A stretch of 64,000 bases of DNA. Origin: Brevundimonas denitrificans (GTDB lineage: Bacteria; Pseudomonadota; Alphaproteobacteria; Caulobacterales; Caulobacteraceae). A program made the position numbers and the translations under genes. Below are positions 9,425 through 17,459 of the stretch, one piece after another (within the stretch, counting starts at the first letter, position 1; every line of letters starts with the position of its first letter). Below the pieces are notes generated by a model. That model saw only the letters and a program-made list of their open reading frames with translations. It searched no databases and was not told the origin of the DNA. Location: contig NZ_BSOY01000006.1 in the NCBI RefSeq assembly GCF_030160755.1, positions 1-64,000 on the forward strand. Direction: 5' to 3'.

Positions 9425-9847
9425 ATGACGACCCAGACCCTCACCCCCGCCCGCGCACGTCTCAACGCCAGCTATCGCAACCTGACCCTCTGGACGCTGC
9501 AGGGATGGATCGCGATGTTCTTCATCGCGGCCGGCTACGCCAAGCTGAGCGAGCCGATGGAGAACCTCGTCGAGCTGATGCGCTGGCCCGCCCTGGTGGC
9601 GCCGGAGATGGTGCGCGGCCTCGGCGTCGCCGAGATCATCCTCGCCGTTCTGGTGCTGGCCCCGCTGGTGTCGTGGACACACGGGCGACCCCTGCTGGTC
9701 ATGGCCGCGAGCGGCCTGCTGGCGCTGGAGGCGGCGATGCTGACCCTCCACGCGGCGGGGATGGACGTGGGCCCGGCCGTGACCAATCTGATCCTGATCG
9801 CCATGACTGCGACCGTGCTCTGGAAGCGGGCGCGCGAGGTCCGCTGA
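9425..9847 (+). CDS. DoxX-like small membrane protein
   Basis: The product is 140 residues from the ATG before TTQTLTPARARLN. It has four predicted membrane helices, the first containing GWIAMFFIAAGYAKLSEP, where the pattern AGYxKL is typical of DoxX-like proteins. The upstream in-frame extension to 9275 is arginine-rich and unlike the family, so I reject it. DoxX-like proteins are small membrane proteins of ill-defined, often redox-related function. The gene sits alone after selO with a 174-bp upstream gap that shows no other gene. Confidence 0.75.
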   Translation: MTTQTLTPARARLNASYRNLTLWTLQGWIAMFFIAAGYAKLSEPMENLVELMRWPALVAPEMVRGLGVAEIILAVLVLAPLVSWTHGRPLLVMAASGLLALEAAMLTLHAAGMDVGPAVTNLILIAMTATVLWKRAREVR

Positions 9848-9955
9848 GGCCTGGCCCTTGAGTGACGAATCCCGTCCCGCAAGCGGGCATGGCTGAAGAC
9901 CGGGCCGGCGCCGCGCGAGGTGCGCGCCGGTCCAGAACGCCTGTCCTGAACTCAT

Positions 9956-10339
9956 TCAGCCGGAGCCGGTGGCGCGTTCACGGGGCGCAGCGCTGCAATC
10001 CTGACTGACGGCCTCCCGGTCGGGGCGCATGGCCTGTTTGAGGCGAGCGATCTCTTCCTCGTCCAGTTCTTCGGCTCCCATCAGATCATTCCGGGCGCGA
10101 CGGCTCGCATGGACCAGTTCGTCGAGTTTGGCGTGCAGGGCGACGTCCCGGCGATGCGCGTCCGCCGATCGCTCCTTCTGCTGGTTCAGAACCATTTGCG
10201 TCAGCGTAATGGCGAGGATCGACAGCGCGGCCGTCAATATCTCGACCGGCAGCCTGAGGGCGAACCAGGCGAAGCAAAAGGCGATCAGCGCGATCTGGGC
10301 GAAGGGATGTGCGGAGAGGTCGGCCACTCCGCTGCTCAC
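9956..10339 (-). CDS. Low-affinity iron permease family protein
   Basis: The product is 127 residues from a GTG start. It has two hydrophobic segments (about 13-28 and 32-50), then QKERSADAHRRDVALHAKLDELVHASRRARNDLMGAEELDEEEIARL. The phrase AKLDEL(I/V)xASxxARN followed by an acidic helix is characteristic of the bacterial low-affinity iron permease family. A real iron transport role is unproven for most members. I chose the GTG because GGAG and GGGG sequences lie upstream. The longer frame to 10624 adds low-complexity Arg/Ser sequence and overlaps the DUF2256 gene. Confidence 0.65.
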   Translation of the reverse strand: MSSGVADLSAHPFAQIALIAFCFAWFALRLPVEILTAALSILAITLTQMVLNQQKERSADAHRRDVALHAKLDELVHASRRARNDLMGAEELDEEEIARLKQAMRPDREAVSQDCSAAPRERATGSG

Positions 10340-10542
10340 ACGGCAGCCCCAGGTCTCCAGCTTGTTTCGATCGTCGCCCAAGGTGCGCCTCGCGGTCGGC
10401 TGCTGACATGACGCCGGACCCGCAGACGACCGCCTCCCGTACGACGGTCGCCCGCGCCTTGTCCGCAGAACCCGTGTTCGCGCCGCCCCATAAGCACACG
10501 GCGCTGCCGACGGGTTCCATATCGCCGCGCGCCCGGAGGGGG

Positions 10543-10713
10543 TCAGGATCCGGGAGCCGCCATCCGGCAACGGTCGGAACAGACCTTCACACTTTCCCAG
10601 TCCCGCGCCCATTTGCGTCGCCATGAGAACGGCCGGCCGCAGACGACGCAGGTCTTCTGCGGCAGGTCGCGCTTGTCCGGGGCGCGGCCCAGATTGACGT
10701 GTTTGCGAGCCAT
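10543..10713 (-). CDS. DUF2256 small zinc-ribbon-like protein
   Basis: A 56-residue frame starts with [20 protein letters not shown]. It contains [19 protein letters not shown] and then KVCSDRCR, giving a C-x2-C...C-x3-C pattern. This arrangement is the hallmark of the DUF2256 family, a tiny conserved bacterial protein of unknown function. The four cysteines suggest a zinc ribbon. It is divergent from the merR gene, so the palindrome at 10733-10748 lies just upstream of both. Confidence 0.9.
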   Translation of the reverse strand: MARKHVNLGRAPDKRDLPQKTCVVCGRPFSWRRKWARDWESVKVCSDRCRMAAPGS

Positions 10714-10732
10714 GCCGACCTAAAGGCTTCCC

Positions 10733-10748
10733 TTTACGTCCACGTCAA
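10733..10748. promoter_or_regulatory. MerR-type palindromic operator
   Basis: TTTACGTCCACGTCAA is an inverted repeat of two 7-bp halves around CC with one mismatch. It lies 14 bp before the merR ATG and 20 bp before the divergent DUF2256 start. LiuR-like MerR regulators of branched-chain amino acid and fatty acid breakdown bind similar TTTACG/CGTAAA palindromes. In the minus direction the site begins with TTGACG, a plausible -35. Confidence 0.65.
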
Positions 10749-10762
10749 GTTATGACTTGGCC

Positions 10763-11248
10763 ATGGCGACCGCCGACGATCATCGCACCTATTCGATCCG
10801 CCAGCTCTGCCGGGAGTTCGGGGCGACCGCGCGCGCCCTGCGATTCTATGAGGACAAGGGCCTGCTGACCCCGGCCCGCAAGGGTCAGACGCGGGTCTAT
10901 GACGCCCGCGACCGGGCCCGGCTGAAGCTGATCCTGCGCGGCCGACGCATCGGCTTTTCGCTGCTCGAGATCCAGGAGATGCTGGATCTGTACGACCACG
11001 ACAATCACAACGCCCACCAGATGTCGGTCGCCCTGCGCCGGCACCGGGCCCAGATCGCCGCCCTGAAACAGCAGCGCGAGGACCTCGACGCCGCCATCGA
11101 GACGGCCGAGGAGGCCTGCGCGGTGATGGAGCGCAAGCTGGCCGAGTTCCGCCCCGACCTGCTGCCCGGCGCCGACGAATACGCCGACCTGCTCAAATCC
11201 CGTCTGAGCCCCGACCCCCTTCACCAGCCCTTCAAAGCGAGAGCGTAG
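10763..11248 (+). CDS. MerR-family transcriptional regulator, LiuR-like
   Basis: The product is 161 residues. An N-terminal winged helix-turn-helix (YSIRQLCREFGATARALRFYEDKGLLTPAR) is followed by the MerR effector helix region (RARLKLILRGRRIGFSLLEIQEMLDLYD) and a long dimerisation coiled coil. No metal-binding cysteine cluster is present, which argues against a metal sensor. The stop lies 4 bp before an acyl-CoA dehydrogenase gene, so the regulator probably controls acyl-CoA breakdown, as LiuR does. The ATG at 10763 is preferred over the TTG two codons upstream. A self-regulatory palindrome lies just upstream. Confidence 0.85.
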   Translation: MATADDHRTYSIRQLCREFGATARALRFYEDKGLLTPARKGQTRVYDARDRARLKLILRGRRIGFSLLEIQEMLDLYDHDNHNAHQMSVALRRHRAQIAALKQQREDLDAAIETAEEACAVMERKLAEFRPDLLPGADEYADLLKSRLSPDPLHQPFKARA

Positions 11249-11252
11249 TTCC

Positions 11253-13037
11253 ATGGCCTACAAGGCGCCTGTCCGCGACCTGACGTTCGTCCTGAACGAG
11301 GTGCTGGAGATCGATCGCTATTCCAACCAGCCCGGTTTCGCCGACGTCTCGTCGGACCTGGTCGGCCAGATCCTCGAGGAAGGCGCCAAATTCGCCGAGG
11401 AGGTCATCGCCCCCCTGAACCGCATCGGCGACCAGGAAGGCTGCAAATGGGTCGACGGCAAGGTCACCGGTCCGACCGGCTGGAAGGAAGCCTACAAGGC
11501 CATGGTCGAGGCCGGCTGGCCCGCCCTGTCGGCCCTGCCGGAACACGGCGGCCAGGGCATGCCGGCCGTGGTGGCCATGGCTTTCGGCCAGATGACCGCC
11601 GCCGCCAGCGCCGCCTTCTCGATGTATCCGGGTCTGACGGCCGGCGCCTATTGGGGCCTGAACGCCAACGGCTCGGACGAGCAGAAGGCGATGTATCTGC
11701 CGAAGATGGCCACCGGCGAATGGGGCGGGACCATGAACCTGACCGAGCCGCAGTGTGGCACGGACCTGGGCCTGATCCGCACCAAGGCGGTCCCGAACGG
11801 CGACGGCAGCTATAATATCACCGGCCAGAAGATCTGGATCTCGTCGGGCGAGCACGACTTCACCGACAACATCATCCATCTGGTGCTGGCCCGGATCGAG
11901 GGCGCGCCGGCCGGGATCAAGGGCATCAGCCTGTTCGTGGTGCCGAAATTCTTCGTCAATGAGGACGGCAGCCTGGGCGCGCGCAACGAAGGCGCGGCCT
12001 GCGCCGGGCTCGAGCACAAGATGGGCATCCACGGCAACGCCACCTGCGTCATGGCCTATGAGAACGCCAGGGGCTGGCTGGTCGGCACCGAGAACAAGGG
12101 CATGGCGGCCATGTTCGTGATGATGAACGAGGCCCGCCTCGGCACCGGCCTGCAGGGTCTGTCGATCGGGACCGCCGCCTATCAGGCCGCCGTGGAGTTC
12201 GCCCACGACCGGCTGCAGGGCCGGTCGCTGACCGGGCCGAAGAACCCGGACGGCCCGGCCGATTCCATCATGGTTCACCCGGACGTGCGCCGCATGCTGC
12301 TGGAGGCCAAGGCCTTCGTCGAGGGCGGCCAGGCCTTCACCCTGTGGACCGCGCTGCAGGCCGATCTGCAGCATTCGAACGACGAGGCCGAGGCCCAGAA
12401 GGCCCGCGACTACATGGGTCTGATCACCCCGGTGCTGAAGGCCTATCTGACCGACAAGGGCTTCCACGTCGCCAGCCTCGCCATGCAGGTGCACGGCGGC
12501 AGCGGCTACACCGAGCATTTCCCGGCGTCGCAGTATCTGCGCGATGCGCGGATCACCATGATCTATGAGGGCGCCAACGGCATCCAGGCGCTCGACCTGG
12601 TGGGCCGCAAACTGCCGGCCAACGGCGGCCGGGCGATCATGACCTGGTTCGCCGACATCGACGCCTTCGTGTCCGAGAACGGCGCCGAGGGCCCGATCAA
12701 GCCCTTCGTCGACGGCCTGGCCGACGCCAAGAAGAAGCTGCAGGAAGGCACGATGTGGCTGATGCAGAACGGCATGCAGAACCCGGACAACGCCGGGGCG
12801 GCGAGCACCGACTATCTGCACATCTTCGGCCTGACGGCCCTGGCCTATATGTGGGCGCAGATGGCCAAGGCGGCGCAGGCGCAGGTGGACGCGGGGTCGA
12901 GCGACCCCTTCTACGCCACCAAGCTGATGACCGGCCGCTATTTCGTCGAGCGGATCCTGCCGGATACGGCGGCGCATCTGGCCAAGTTGAAGACCGGCGC
13001 GGACGTGCTGATGGCGATGCCGGCAGAGGCGTTCTAG
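11253..13037 (+). CDS. Acyl-CoA dehydrogenase with C-terminal extension
   Basis: The product is 594 residues, longer than the usual 380-400. It contains an N-terminal acyl-CoA dehydrogenase fold with TEPQCGTDLGLIRT (FAD/substrate loop) and a C-terminal domain carrying RDARITMIYEGANGIQALDLVGRK, whose Glu is the expected catalytic base. An extra all-helical domain follows (about 470-594). This architecture is common among alphaproteobacterial FadE-like enzymes. The enzyme should catalyse the first, FAD-dependent step of fatty acyl-CoA beta-oxidation and pass electrons to ETF. It is cotranscribed with the upstream merR gene. The chain-length preference cannot be judged. Confidence 0.93.
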   Translation: MAYKAPVRDLTFVLNEVLEIDRYSNQPGFADVSSDLVGQILEEGAKFAEEVIAPLNRIGDQEGCKWVDGKVTGPTGWKEAYKAMVEAGWPALSALPEHGGQGMPAVVAMAFGQMTAAASAAFSMYPGLTAGAYWGLNANGSDEQKAMYLPKMATGEWGGTMNLTEPQCGTDLGLIRTKAVPNGDGSYNITGQKIWISSGEHDFTDNIIHLVLARIEGAPAGIKGISLFVVPKFFVNEDGSLGARNEGAACAGLEHKMGIHGNATCVMAYENARGWLVGTENKGMAAMFVMMNEARLGTGLQGLSIGTAAYQAAVEFAHDRLQGRSLTGPKNPDGPADSIMVHPDVRRMLLEAKAFVEGGQAFTLWTALQADLQHSNDEAEAQKARDYMGLITPVLKAYLTDKGFHVASLAMQVHGGSGYTEHFPASQYLRDARITMIYEGANGIQALDLVGRKLPANGGRAIMTWFADIDAFVSENGAEGPIKPFVDGLADAKKKLQEGTMWLMQNGMQNPDNAGAASTDYLHIFGLTALAYMWAQMAKAAQAQVDAGSSDPFYATKLMTGRYFVERILPDTAAHLAKLKTGADVLMAMPAEAF

Positions 13038-13051
13038 GGACGCACTGATTT

Positions 13052-13194
13052 TCTCCCTCCCCCTCCGGGGGAGGATCGTCGGCGCAGCCGACGGGGTGGA
13101 GAGGGCTCGGCAATCCAGCCGCAGCGCCCTCGTCGCCCAGCCCCTCCCACCCGGCCGCTTCGCGGCCACCCTCCCTCGGAGAGGGAGGGAGAAG
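13052..13194. repeat. GC-rich two-hairpin intergenic repeat, copy 2
   Basis: The element lies between the two acyl-CoA dehydrogenase genes. It starts with CTCCCCCTCCGGGGGAG, contains the hairpin GTCGGCGCAGCCGAC, and ends with GGCCGCTTCGCGGCC and CCCTCCCTCGGAGAGGGAGGG. The layout matches 3298-3440. Its final GGAGGGAG lies 9 nt before the next ATG, so it may double as that gene's ribosome binding site. Confidence 0.7.
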
Positions 13195-13202
13195 CTGAGC
13201 GT

Positions 13203-14372
13203 ATGCCCATGAACGTCCTCAACGTCCCCGAGCCCGATTTCATGCAGGAAGAGGAGATCGTCCTCTTCTCCGACTCCGTCGGCAAATGGATCGACGAGCA
13301 CGCCTCGCCCGAGACCGTGCAGACCTGGCTGGCCAATTCCAGCGTGCCGCGTGAACTGTGGAACGCGTCGGGCGACGCCGGCCTGCTGGGCCTGTCGATG
13401 CCGGAGGAAGACGGCGGCATGGGCGGGGACTACCGGCATGAGGTGGTGCTGATGCGCCAGCTGGGCTGGAAGGGCGCGGATCACTTCGGCATCTCGCTGC
13501 ACAATGCGATCGTCATGCCCTACATCTGGCACTACGGCACCGCCGAGCAGAAGGCGCGCTGGCTGCCGCGGCTGCAGTCGGGCGAACTGGTCGGCGCCAT
13601 CGCCATGACCGAGCCGGGCGCCGGCTCCGACCTGCAGGGGGTCAAGACCACCGCCATCAAACAGGGCAACCAGTATGTGGTGAACGGCTCCAAGACCTTC
13701 ATCACCAACGGCCAGCTGGCCAATTTCATCATCGTCGTGGCCAAGACCGACCCGTCCGAAGGCGCCAAGGGCACCTCGCTCATCGTGGTCGAGACGGACG
13801 GGGCCGAGGGCTTCGAGCGCGGCCGGAACCTGCACAAGATCGGCATGGAGGGGAACGACACCTCCGAGCTGTTCTTCAACGACGTGAAGGTCCCCGGCGA
13901 AAACATCATCGGCGGCGGCGAGGGCCAGGGCTTCATCCAGCTGATGCAGCAGCTGCCGCAGGAGCGGCTGAACATCGCCGTCCAGGGGGTCGCCGCAGCC
14001 GAGCGCGGGCTGAAGGAGACGCTGGCCTACGTCAAGGAACGCAAGGCCTTCGGCAAGCGGGTGATCGACTTCCAGAACACCCAGTTCAAACTGGCCGAGG
14101 TGAAGACCAAGCTGACGGTGGCCAAGGTGTTCGTCGACCACTGCATCGGCCTGCATCTGAAGGGCCAGCTGGACGCCGTCACCGCCTCAATGGCCAAATA
14201 CTGGGTCACCGACATCCAGGGCGAGGTCATCGACGAGATGCTCCAGCTCCACGGCGGCTACGGCTATATGAACGAATATCCGATCGCCCAGCTGTACAAG
14301 GACGCCCGCGTCCAGCGCATCTACGGCGGGACGAACGAGATCATGAAGCTGCTGATCGCGCGGACTCTGTAG
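13203..14372 (+). CDS. Acyl-CoA dehydrogenase, short/medium/long-chain type
   Basis: The product is 389 residues, the standard length. It shows IAMTEPGAGSDLQGVKTTA (FAD-binding signature), KTFITNGQLANFIIVVAKTD and LHGGYGYMNEYPIAQLYKDARVQRIYGGTNEI. The last Glu is the likely catalytic base. It should oxidise an acyl-CoA to the trans-2-enoyl-CoA with ETF as electron acceptor. It follows another acyl-CoA dehydrogenase, separated by a repeat element, and both probably answer to the MerR regulator upstream. A GGAGGGAG ribosome site comes from the repeat. The substrate could be branched or straight chain. Confidence 0.93.
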   Translation: MPMNVLNVPEPDFMQEEEIVLFSDSVGKWIDEHASPETVQTWLANSSVPRELWNASGDAGLLGLSMPEEDGGMGGDYRHEVVLMRQLGWKGADHFGISLHNAIVMPYIWHYGTAEQKARWLPRLQSGELVGAIAMTEPGAGSDLQGVKTTAIKQGNQYVVNGSKTFITNGQLANFIIVVAKTDPSEGAKGTSLIVVETDGAEGFERGRNLHKIGMEGNDTSELFFNDVKVPGENIIGGGEGQGFIQLMQQLPQERLNIAVQGVAAAERGLKETLAYVKERKAFGKRVIDFQNTQFKLAEVKTKLTVAKVFVDHCIGLHLKGQLDAVTASMAKYWVTDIQGEVIDEMLQLHGGYGYMNEYPIAQLYKDARVQRIYGGTNEIMKLLIARTL

Positions 14373-14619
14373 GCGGGGTCCCGTCCTCGGGCCCGGCGCA
14401 GATGGCGAGGGCGTTGATCTGCGCCACGGGCCACAGCTGGCCTGCCCCGTCCTGGACCAGCACTTCGACGTCGTGGTCCGACGCCACCGCCTCGCGCGCC
14501 AGCGCCATGGCCGCGATGGCCGCCTTCTCGCAGGTCGCATACCGGCCGATGCGGCGGCGTTCGCAGACGATGCGCCAGCATCCGTCCGCCCTGATGATCG
14601 CGTAGACGAGCCGGGACAT
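14341..14619 (-). CDS. Small conserved hypothetical protein
   Basis: A 92-residue frame begins MSRLVYAIIRADGCWRIVCE. It is followed by a helix with CEKAAIAAMALAREAVASDHDVEVLVQDGAGQLWPVAQI. The pattern of beta-strands around an alanine-rich helix resembles DUF2188-type proteins, which are small and uncharacterised. It overlaps the 3' end of the convergent acyl-CoA dehydrogenase by 32 bp. A GAGGTGG ribosome site precedes the ATG, which favours this start over one six codons upstream. Confidence 0.6.
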   Translation of the reverse strand: MSRLVYAIIRADGCWRIVCERRRIGRYATCEKAAIAAMALAREAVASDHDVEVLVQDGAGQLWPVAQINALAICAGPEDGTPPTESARSAAS

Positions 14620-14772
14620 GGCCACCTCCACGATCAAAAATTACCGCGATATGTTAACGGGATTTTACGGCCAAGCTACGTTAACCGCGAATGATTTGAT
14701 TTACACAGCTTTAGATGGTCACCAGGAGCCGGGCCGCAGACAAGACCGGGGGCCGTGGACTATGAAACCCCG

Positions 14773-15492
14773 ATGATCCGCCTCCATGTCCCCACGCCCC
14801 TCGCCCCCGACGCCGCCGTCCTGCCGACGCTCGACCAGTCGCGCTACCTGACCCAGGTGATGCGGCTGAAGATCGGGGACGGGCTGCTGGTCTTCAACGG
14901 CGTCGACGGGGAGTGGCGGTGTGTGATCGCAGAGGCGCTCAAGAAAGGCGTGGTTCTGCGGGCCGCAGAACAGGTGCGGCCGCAGACCCTGGGGCCGGAC
15001 GTGCAGTTGCTGATCAGCGTGGTGAAGAAGTCCGCACTGGAGTTCGCGGTCGAAAAGGCGACCGAACTGGGGGTGCGGCGCATCCGGCTGGTGGTTACCC
15101 ACCGGACCCAGGTCCAGCATGTGCGGATGGACCGGCTGGACGCCATCGCCATCGAGGCGGCCGAACAGACCGGGCGGATGGACGTGCCCATGATCGATGA
15201 ACCGGTGAAGCTGGGCGAGGTGCTGGACGACTGGGAAGCCGGCCGGCGGCTGATGTTCTGCGACGAGACCGGCGGGGCGCCGGCGGGGCCCGCCCTTCAG
15301 GCCGCGGGCGGGGACCCATGGGCCGTCCTGATCGGTCCCGAGGGCGGGTTTTCGCCGGAGGAGCGGGAGCGACTGCGGGCCCTGCCCTTCGCCACCGCCG
15401 TGTCGCTGGGTCCCCGGATCCTGCGGGCCGACACCGCCGCCGTCTCCGCCCTCACCCTCTGGCAGGCGGCCGTCGGCGACTGGGACCGCTAG
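14773..15492 (+). CDS. rsmE: 16S rRNA m3U1498 methyltransferase RsmE
   Basis: The product is 239 residues. It has an N-terminal PUA-like part (MIRLHVPTPL...QSRYLTQVMRLKIGDGLLVFNG) and a C-terminal SPOUT methyltransferase domain with the knot motifs LIGPEGGFSPEERE and SLGPRILRADTA. RsmE methylates N3 of U1498 in 16S rRNA on the assembled 30S subunit using SAM. The in-frame GTG at 14755 is possible, but the ATG before IRLHVP matches the family start. A channel-like gene and gshA follow on the same strand within 32-48 bp and may be cotranscribed. Confidence 0.95.
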   Translation: MIRLHVPTPLAPDAAVLPTLDQSRYLTQVMRLKIGDGLLVFNGVDGEWRCVIAEALKKGVVLRAAEQVRPQTLGPDVQLLISVVKKSALEFAVEKATELGVRRIRLVVTHRTQVQHVRMDRLDAIAIEAAEQTGRMDVPMIDEPVKLGEVLDDWEAGRRLMFCDETGGAPAGPALQAAGGDPWAVLIGPEGGFSPEERERLRALPFATAVSLGPRILRADTAAVSALTLWQAAVGDWDR

Positions 15493-15523
15493 CGGGAGCG
15501 CCGGCTTCGGAGCAGGATGCCGC

Positions 15524-15982
15524 ATGTTCAACGAATTGGCCCTGTCGACGGTTATGGCCCTGCTCGCCGTCAGCATCCACGGCTTCGGCCTGTTCAGCCT
15601 CGGCCGCGTCCTTGAACTCTACGAAATCCGGGCCGGGCGATCCTATGTCGAGGGGCCGCTGTGGCGGCACGTGCTGCTGACCATCGCCGTGGTCCTGGGC
15701 CTGTTCGTCATCCATGGGGTCGAAATCTGGATGTACGCCGCCCTCTACAAGATGATCGGCGCGGTGCCCGACCTGCGCGAGGCGGTCTATTTCTCCAGCA
15801 TCAGCTATGGCTCGATCGGCTACGACGACTCGCTGATGGCGCCGCAGTGGCGGCTGCTGGGCGCGATCGAGGGTGTGGCGGGCGCGATTCTGCTGGGCTG
15901 GTCGGTCGCCTTCTTCGTCAGCGTCATGACCCCGTTCACCGCCCGCAAGAAACACGGCATGGTCCACCGCGACATCCCTTGA
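15524..15982 (+). CDS. Potassium-channel-like membrane protein with altered filter
   Basis: The product is 152 residues with three hydrophobic helices (about 5-25, 50-68 and 110-132). Before the last helix lies YFSSISYGSIGYDDS, which resembles the pore loop and selectivity filter of two-TM ion channels (usual T-x-G-Y-G). Here the filter reads S-I-G-Y-D. The second filter glycine is thus replaced by Asp, so potassium selectivity is doubtful. It lies between rsmE and gshA on the same strand. The call rests on the pore-like motif only; it might be a non-conducting relative. Confidence 0.6.
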   Translation: MFNELALSTVMALLAVSIHGFGLFSLGRVLELYEIRAGRSYVEGPLWRHVLLTIAVVLGLFVIHGVEIWMYAALYKMIGAVPDLREAVYFSSISYGSIGYDDSLMAPQWRLLGAIEGVAGAILLGWSVAFFVSVMTPFTARKKHGMVHRDIP

Positions 15983-16030
15983 GGAACGCGTCGTTTCGCC
16001 CCATCTAGCCGCGACAAGAGGGCTGAATGC

Positions 16031-17392
16031 ATGACCGACGCCGCGCCGCTTTCCCGCGAAGACCTGATCAGGGCCATGTCGAAGGGCGCCAAGCCGAAGG
16101 ACCAGTGGCGCATCGGCGCCGAGCACGAGAAATTCGGCTTCGACCGGTCGACGCTGCGTCGCCCCGCCTACGAGGGCGAGGGCGGCATCCTGGCCATGCT
16201 GACCGGCCTGCAACGGTTCGGCTGGGCGCCGGTCGAGGAGGCCGGCTACGTCATCGCCCTTGAGCGCAAGAACGAGGAAGGGATGACCGCCTCCATCTCG
16301 CTGGAGCCGGGCGGGCAGTTCGAACTGTCGGGCGCGCCGCTGAAGGACGTGCACGACATCTGCAACGAGACCGGCCAGCATCTGATGGAGGTCAAACAGG
16401 TCGCCGACCAGTTGAACCTCGGCTTCATCGGCGCCGGCTTCGACCCGCTGTGGCGGCGCGAAGACGTGCCGGTCATGCCGAAGGGCCGCTACAAGATCAT
16501 GCGCGCCTATATGCCGAAGAAGGGGTCGCTGGGCCTCGACATGATGCTGCGCACCTGCACCATCCAGTCGAATCTCGATTTCTCGGACGAGGCCGACATG
16601 GTGGCCAAATTCCGCACCTCTTTGGCCCTGCAGCCGGTCGCCACCGCCCTGTTCGCCTGCTCGCCCTTCATCGAGGGCAAACCCAGCGGCTTCCTGTCCT
16701 CCCGCGCCAATGTCTGGACCGACACCGATCCGGACCGGACGGGCATGCTGGACTTCGTCTTCCAGGACGGCTTCGGCTACGAGCGCTACGCCGACTATGC
16801 GCTGGACGTGCCGATGTATTTCGCCAAGCGCGGCGAGACCTATGTCGACCTGTCGGGCCAGTCCTTCCGCCGCTTCATGACCGAGGGGCTGGACGCCCTG
16901 CCCGGCGAGCGGGCGACGAAGAAGGACTGGAACGACCACCTGACCACGCTTTTCCCCGAAGTTCGGCTGAAGTCGTATCTGGAGATGCGCGGCGCCGACG
17001 GCGGGCCGTGGAGCCGCATCTGCGCGCTTCAGGCCCTGTGGGCCGGGGTGCTGTACGACGGCGCGGCGCTGGCCGCCGCCTGGGATCTCGTCAAGAACTG
17101 GGACATCGCCGACCACGAGCGACTGCGCCGCGACGTGACCCGGCTGGGCCTCAAGGCCGAGGTGGCGGGCCGGTCGGTGCGCGACGTCGCCGTGGACATG
17201 GTCCACATCGCCCGCGAGGGACTGAAGAACCGCGCGCGCTTCAGCGGCGGCATGGTCGACGAGCGCGGCTATCTGTCAGAGCTGGAAGACATCGCGGACA
17301 GCGGCATCACCCCCGCCGACCGGCTGCTGGCGCTGTACAACGGAGAGTGGCAGGGCGACCTGACGCGGATGTACCGGGATTTCGCCTACTAG
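16031..17392 (+). CDS. gshA: Glutamate-cysteine ligase GshA
   Basis: The 453-residue protein belongs to the plant/alphaproteobacterial type of glutamate-cysteine ligase. The motifs are [13 protein letters not shown] near the N-terminus, [17 protein letters not shown] (about 88-104, ATP/glutamate site) and [18 protein letters not shown]. It joins glutamate and cysteine with ATP in the first step of glutathione synthesis in the cytoplasm. Glutathione is also used by other products in this window: glyoxalase II, the Prx5-type peroxiredoxin and the glutaredoxin-dependent type of ArsC. No gshB is present here. Confidence 0.94.
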   Translation: MTDAAPLSREDLIRAMSKGAKPKDQWRIGAEHEKFGFDRSTLRRPAYEGEGGILAMLTGLQRFGWAPVEEAGYVIALERKNEEGMTASISLEPGGQFELSGAPLKDVHDICNETGQHLMEVKQVADQLNLGFIGAGFDPLWRREDVPVMPKGRYKIMRAYMPKKGSLGLDMMLRTCTIQSNLDFSDEADMVAKFRTSLALQPVATALFACSPFIEGKPSGFLSSRANVWTDTDPDRTGMLDFVFQDGFGYERYADYALDVPMYFAKRGETYVDLSGQSFRRFMTEGLDALPGERATKKDWNDHLTTLFPEVRLKSYLEMRGADGGPWSRICALQALWAGVLYDGAALAAAWDLVKNWDIADHERLRRDVTRLGLKAEVAGRSVRDVAVDMVHIAREGLKNRARFSGGMVDERGYLSELEDIADSGITPADRLLALYNGEWQGDLTRMYRDFAY

Positions 17393-17459
17393 GCGGAAAT
17401 GCGCCCTTAACACTGCCGGGCCTAACCTGTTTTCCATTGGGGACGGGGACGGCAGTATC

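Noticed and set aside
11232-14156. A 974-residue minus-strand frame across both acyl-CoA dehydrogenases
   Set aside because: It passes through two genes and a repeat element and its product has no domain; it is a GC-rich shadow.
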